Assembly (NCBI GenBank): GCA_013041995.1
Contig: JABDRA010000551.1
Span: forward strand, 1-15,129
From: Anderseniella sp.
GTDB taxonomy: Bacteria; Pseudomonadota; Alphaproteobacteria; Rhizobiales; Aestuariivirgaceae
Reading direction: 5' to 3'
DNA length: 15,129 bases
Under the pieces are notes generated by a model. The model did no database searches, was not told the origin of the DNA, and saw only the letters and a list, made by a program, of their open reading frames with translations. This document shows, in pieces, positions 13,725 through 15,129 of the stretch (positions within the stretch are counted from its first letter, which is position 1; each line of letters starts with the position of its first letter). Position numbers and translations under genes: made by a program.

Positions 13725-14962
13725 GCGGCTGCCGCCTTCAGGTTTCGCAACCCTCTTGGTGTGACCTGCACGCGTTCACCCTGAAGAGGTACCTGCAACT
13801 CGGTGGCAATGACGCGTACGGCACTGATGCCGAATTGTTGAGCAGGCAATTCCACCGCGAAAAGCTGGTCAACACCGACCCTGGCCAGTGTTGCCGCCAC
13901 ATCGGTGACGCTTAAGTCGATATCGGGCGTGCCGTTGCCGGATCGACGGGTGGCAGTTCGTGCCACTTTCGGGAGAGATGGCTGGTTGGCGTTGTCGGCT
14001 GCCGGTAATCTGATCGCATCGGCCGGCTCATAGTGGCTTGAGGAAAAGTCGTCACGTGCACCGGCCACGAGCGCGAGCCGGGCCTGGGCAGCTTCGGTTA
14101 CGGCTTTCACGATGGCGTGCCCGAACGAGGGATGGCATCCACACCCGCCGCAAGTTGCTGACGTGGCCGCAGCACTTTGCCGGCTTGTCGCGCCCAGAAT
14201 GGCCATGACGCAGGGTATTCCCGTATCAGTGCGCATTTCGTAGACACGCAGAGAGCTGTTGGAAGCCGATATGGCCTCCAGGATAACCGGCAGACGCGGA
14301 TCTTCGTCACCCGTAACGGTCAACTGCGACCGCCTGATTTCATCGTCACCGGCAAACTGCCAGGAGGCAAGCGCATCACGTTCAATGAGTTCGCAGATAC
14401 CGTGAAATACTGCTTCGCCTCGACTGTTGCCGGACGCAAGGCCGTCTGATGTCACGTAGAATGAATTATTGAAGTTCGGTGGACTCAGTCTGTGATCAAG
14501 GCCGACGAGACTCCACGGAACCAGGAACCGCTCACCTGATATCATGTTGAGTGCTTCAATCCAGGAAATCTTGTCATCCTCATTCAACCGATGAGGGTGG
14601 CAGCGGGCAATTCGATCAAGGTCCACCACCTGGAAACCCCTGTTGCGGGCCTCACGAGCGGACAGTTTGACAAGGTCTTTCGGTGTTACTTCTGCTATGG
14701 CGGTTTCCGCAGCCTCCATGGCCGCTGACACCAGAGCAGAGTCGAGATCGGCACCTTTGCCAAGACTCACAGACAAGCTTAAGGAGTTTGGGCGTGTCGC
14801 AAATGCTATCGGCAAACCGAGATTGTCCAGGCCGGTCAACTCGCCCAGCCTGGTGATGCCCAAAGCAGAAAAATGAGGACGTAACCTGGACAACGTAAGA
14901 CGTGAACCGCAAATGCGATCGTTCGTTGGATAAGATGTCCGTGTTTCCTGCTTTGGGACCAT
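13721..14962 (-). CDS. ycaO: YcaO-family ATP-dependent cyclodehydratase/thioamidation enzyme
   Basis: An enzyme of 413 residues. YcaO proteins use ATP to phosphorylate a peptide backbone amide, leading to azoline, thioamide or amidine formation. The ATP/Mg-binding elements are visible: 'SVSLGKG' (64-70) with the glutamate series E83, E86 and E91 in 'AAMEAAETAIAE'; 'GNSRGEAVFHGICELIERDA' (178-197, E191 and E194); and 'CGCHPSFGHAIVKAVTEAAQARL' (274-296). The C-terminus lacks the PxPxP ending of azoline-forming YcaOs and ends 'RGLRNLKAAAA'. Pairing with TfuA favours thioamidation. Cys271, Cys274 and Cys276 (C-GG-C-G-C) form an unusual cysteine cluster at the normally 'GGxGCHP' site. Start ATG 14960-14962 has GGAG about 12 bases upstream and AGG nearer. 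No precursor peptide gene is convincing nearby, so the substrate is unknown. Confidence 0.93.
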   Translation of the reverse strand: MVPKQETRTSYPTNDRICGSRLTLSRLRPHFSALGITRLGELTGLDNLGLPIAFATRPNSLSLSVSLGKGADLDSALVSAAMEAAETAIAEVTPKDLVKLSAREARNRGFQVVDLDRIARCHPHRLNEDDKISWIEALNMISGERFLVPWSLVGLDHRLSPPNFNNSFYVTSDGLASGNSRGEAVFHGICELIERDALASWQFAGDDEIRRSQLTVTGDEDPRLPVILEAISASNSSLRVYEMRTDTGIPCVMAILGATSRQSAAATSATCGGCGCHPSFGHAIVKAVTEAAQARLALVAGARDDFSSSHYEPADAIRLPAADNANQPSLPKVARTATRRSGNGTPDIDLSVTDVAATLARVGVDQLFAVELPAQQFGISAVRVIATELQVPLQGERVQVTPRGLRNLKAAAA

Positions 14963-15038
14963 CAGGGGCCTGCTCCCATCCAGTTTGGAAAGACCTTGGT
15001 TGTTGATGCAGATATCTCAGTCAATCTGAAAATCTGCG

Positions 15039-15068
15039 GACTAGTTGCCTGTGAACTAGTTACCTGCG
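15039..15068. repeat. Imperfect 15-bp tandem repeat containing ACTAGTT
   Basis: Two 15-bp units, at 15039-15053 and 15054-15068, agree at 12 positions and share ACTAGTT and CCTG. The second unit starts with the palindrome AACTAGTT. It lies between the ycaO start and a possible divergent gene at 15096, where a regulator site would be expected. A function is inferred only. Confidence 0.5.
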
Positions 15069-15095
15069 CACGACACCTGGCCAGGCTCGGAGCGC

Positions 15096-15129
15096 ATGGT
15101 GAAAACGATTGACGACATCACGCCATTGT
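15096..15129 (+). CDS. Start of a possible divergent gene (partial)
   Basis: ATG 15096-15098, or GTG 15099-15101 (which is better spaced from the GGAG at 15089-15092), opens a frame beginning MVKTIDDITPL that has no stop before the right edge. Eleven codons are too few to name a product. If real it would be transcribed away from ycaO and share its promoter region, so it could be a functional partner. Confidence 0.35.
   Translation, partial: MVKTIDDITPL

Noticed and set aside
15056..15118. 20-residue minus-strand frame (MSSIVFTMRSEPGQVSCAGN) upstream of ycaO as a precursor peptide
   Set aside because: It has no ribosome-binding site, no leader/core layout, and runs through the repeat; the plus-strand frame here has better support.
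1..15129. Mobile element, prophage, CRISPR array, tRNA or rRNA
   Set aside because: No transposase, integrase, terminal inverted repeats with target duplications, regularly spaced repeats, or tRNA cloverleaf was seen on either strand.

Overview
This window reads as the chromosome of an alphaproteobacterium, probably Hyphomicrobiales (Rhizobiales) or a close relative. The inference rests on moderately high GC, dense short operons with ATGA and TGATG overlaps, and the gene set (Sco/PCu(A)C copper proteins, a HupE/transmembrane-anchor pair, a PhoPQ-like system, a YcaO-TfuA pair). I see no rRNA, tRNA, CRISPR array, transposase or phage gene. The species cannot be named from the sequence.

Layout. 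(1) 1-1424, minus: RND multidrug efflux adaptor lipoprotein followed by the start of the AcrB-type pump, which runs off the left edge. (2) 1583-2996, minus: a CPBP-type intramembrane protease and a small K+-channel-like protein. (3) 3271-6492: an envelope-stress-like locus. A short secreted-protein gene on the minus strand carries one in-frame TGA. It diverges from a Tat-signal, arginine-rich PepSY protein, an OmpR-type response regulator, a PhoQ-like histidine kinase and a small DUF6434 protein. The shared intergenic region holds a TGTCAG-N5-TGTCAG direct repeat with 11-bp period, the geometry of an OmpR/PhoP-family operator. (4) 6600-7461: a 55-aa two-helix membrane protein missed by length cut-offs, a probable gene fragment and a terminator. 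(5) 7462-9265, minus: a copper-handling cluster: a small CxxC protein of DUF2946 type, a PCu(A)C chaperone with what looks like a vestigial YcnI segment, and Sco. (6) 9638-12392, plus: HupE/UreJ-like membrane protein, a membrane-anchored beta-sandwich protein, and a secreted serine hydrolase of the beta-lactamase/DD-peptidase type. (7) 12433-14962, minus: YcaO, TfuA and a MerR-family regulator, with a possible divergent gene starting at the right edge.

How the parts may work together. The copper genes are typical of cytochrome oxidase CuA/CuB assembly or periplasmic copper buffering. The PepSY/two-component locus looks self-regulated and may also control the divergent small periplasmic protein. 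The YcaO-TfuA pair has the ATP-binding signature of YcaO enzymes and is the likeliest place for undescribed chemistry: the two genes are translationally coupled and lie beside a MerR regulator, yet no convincing precursor peptide, protease, dehydrogenase or exporter is visible in the window, so the substrate is unknown.

The most unusual items are the YcaO-TfuA pair without a visible substrate, the single in-frame TGA in an otherwise intact small secreted-protein gene, the phased TGTCAG repeats, and the truncated YcnI-PCu(A)C protein.
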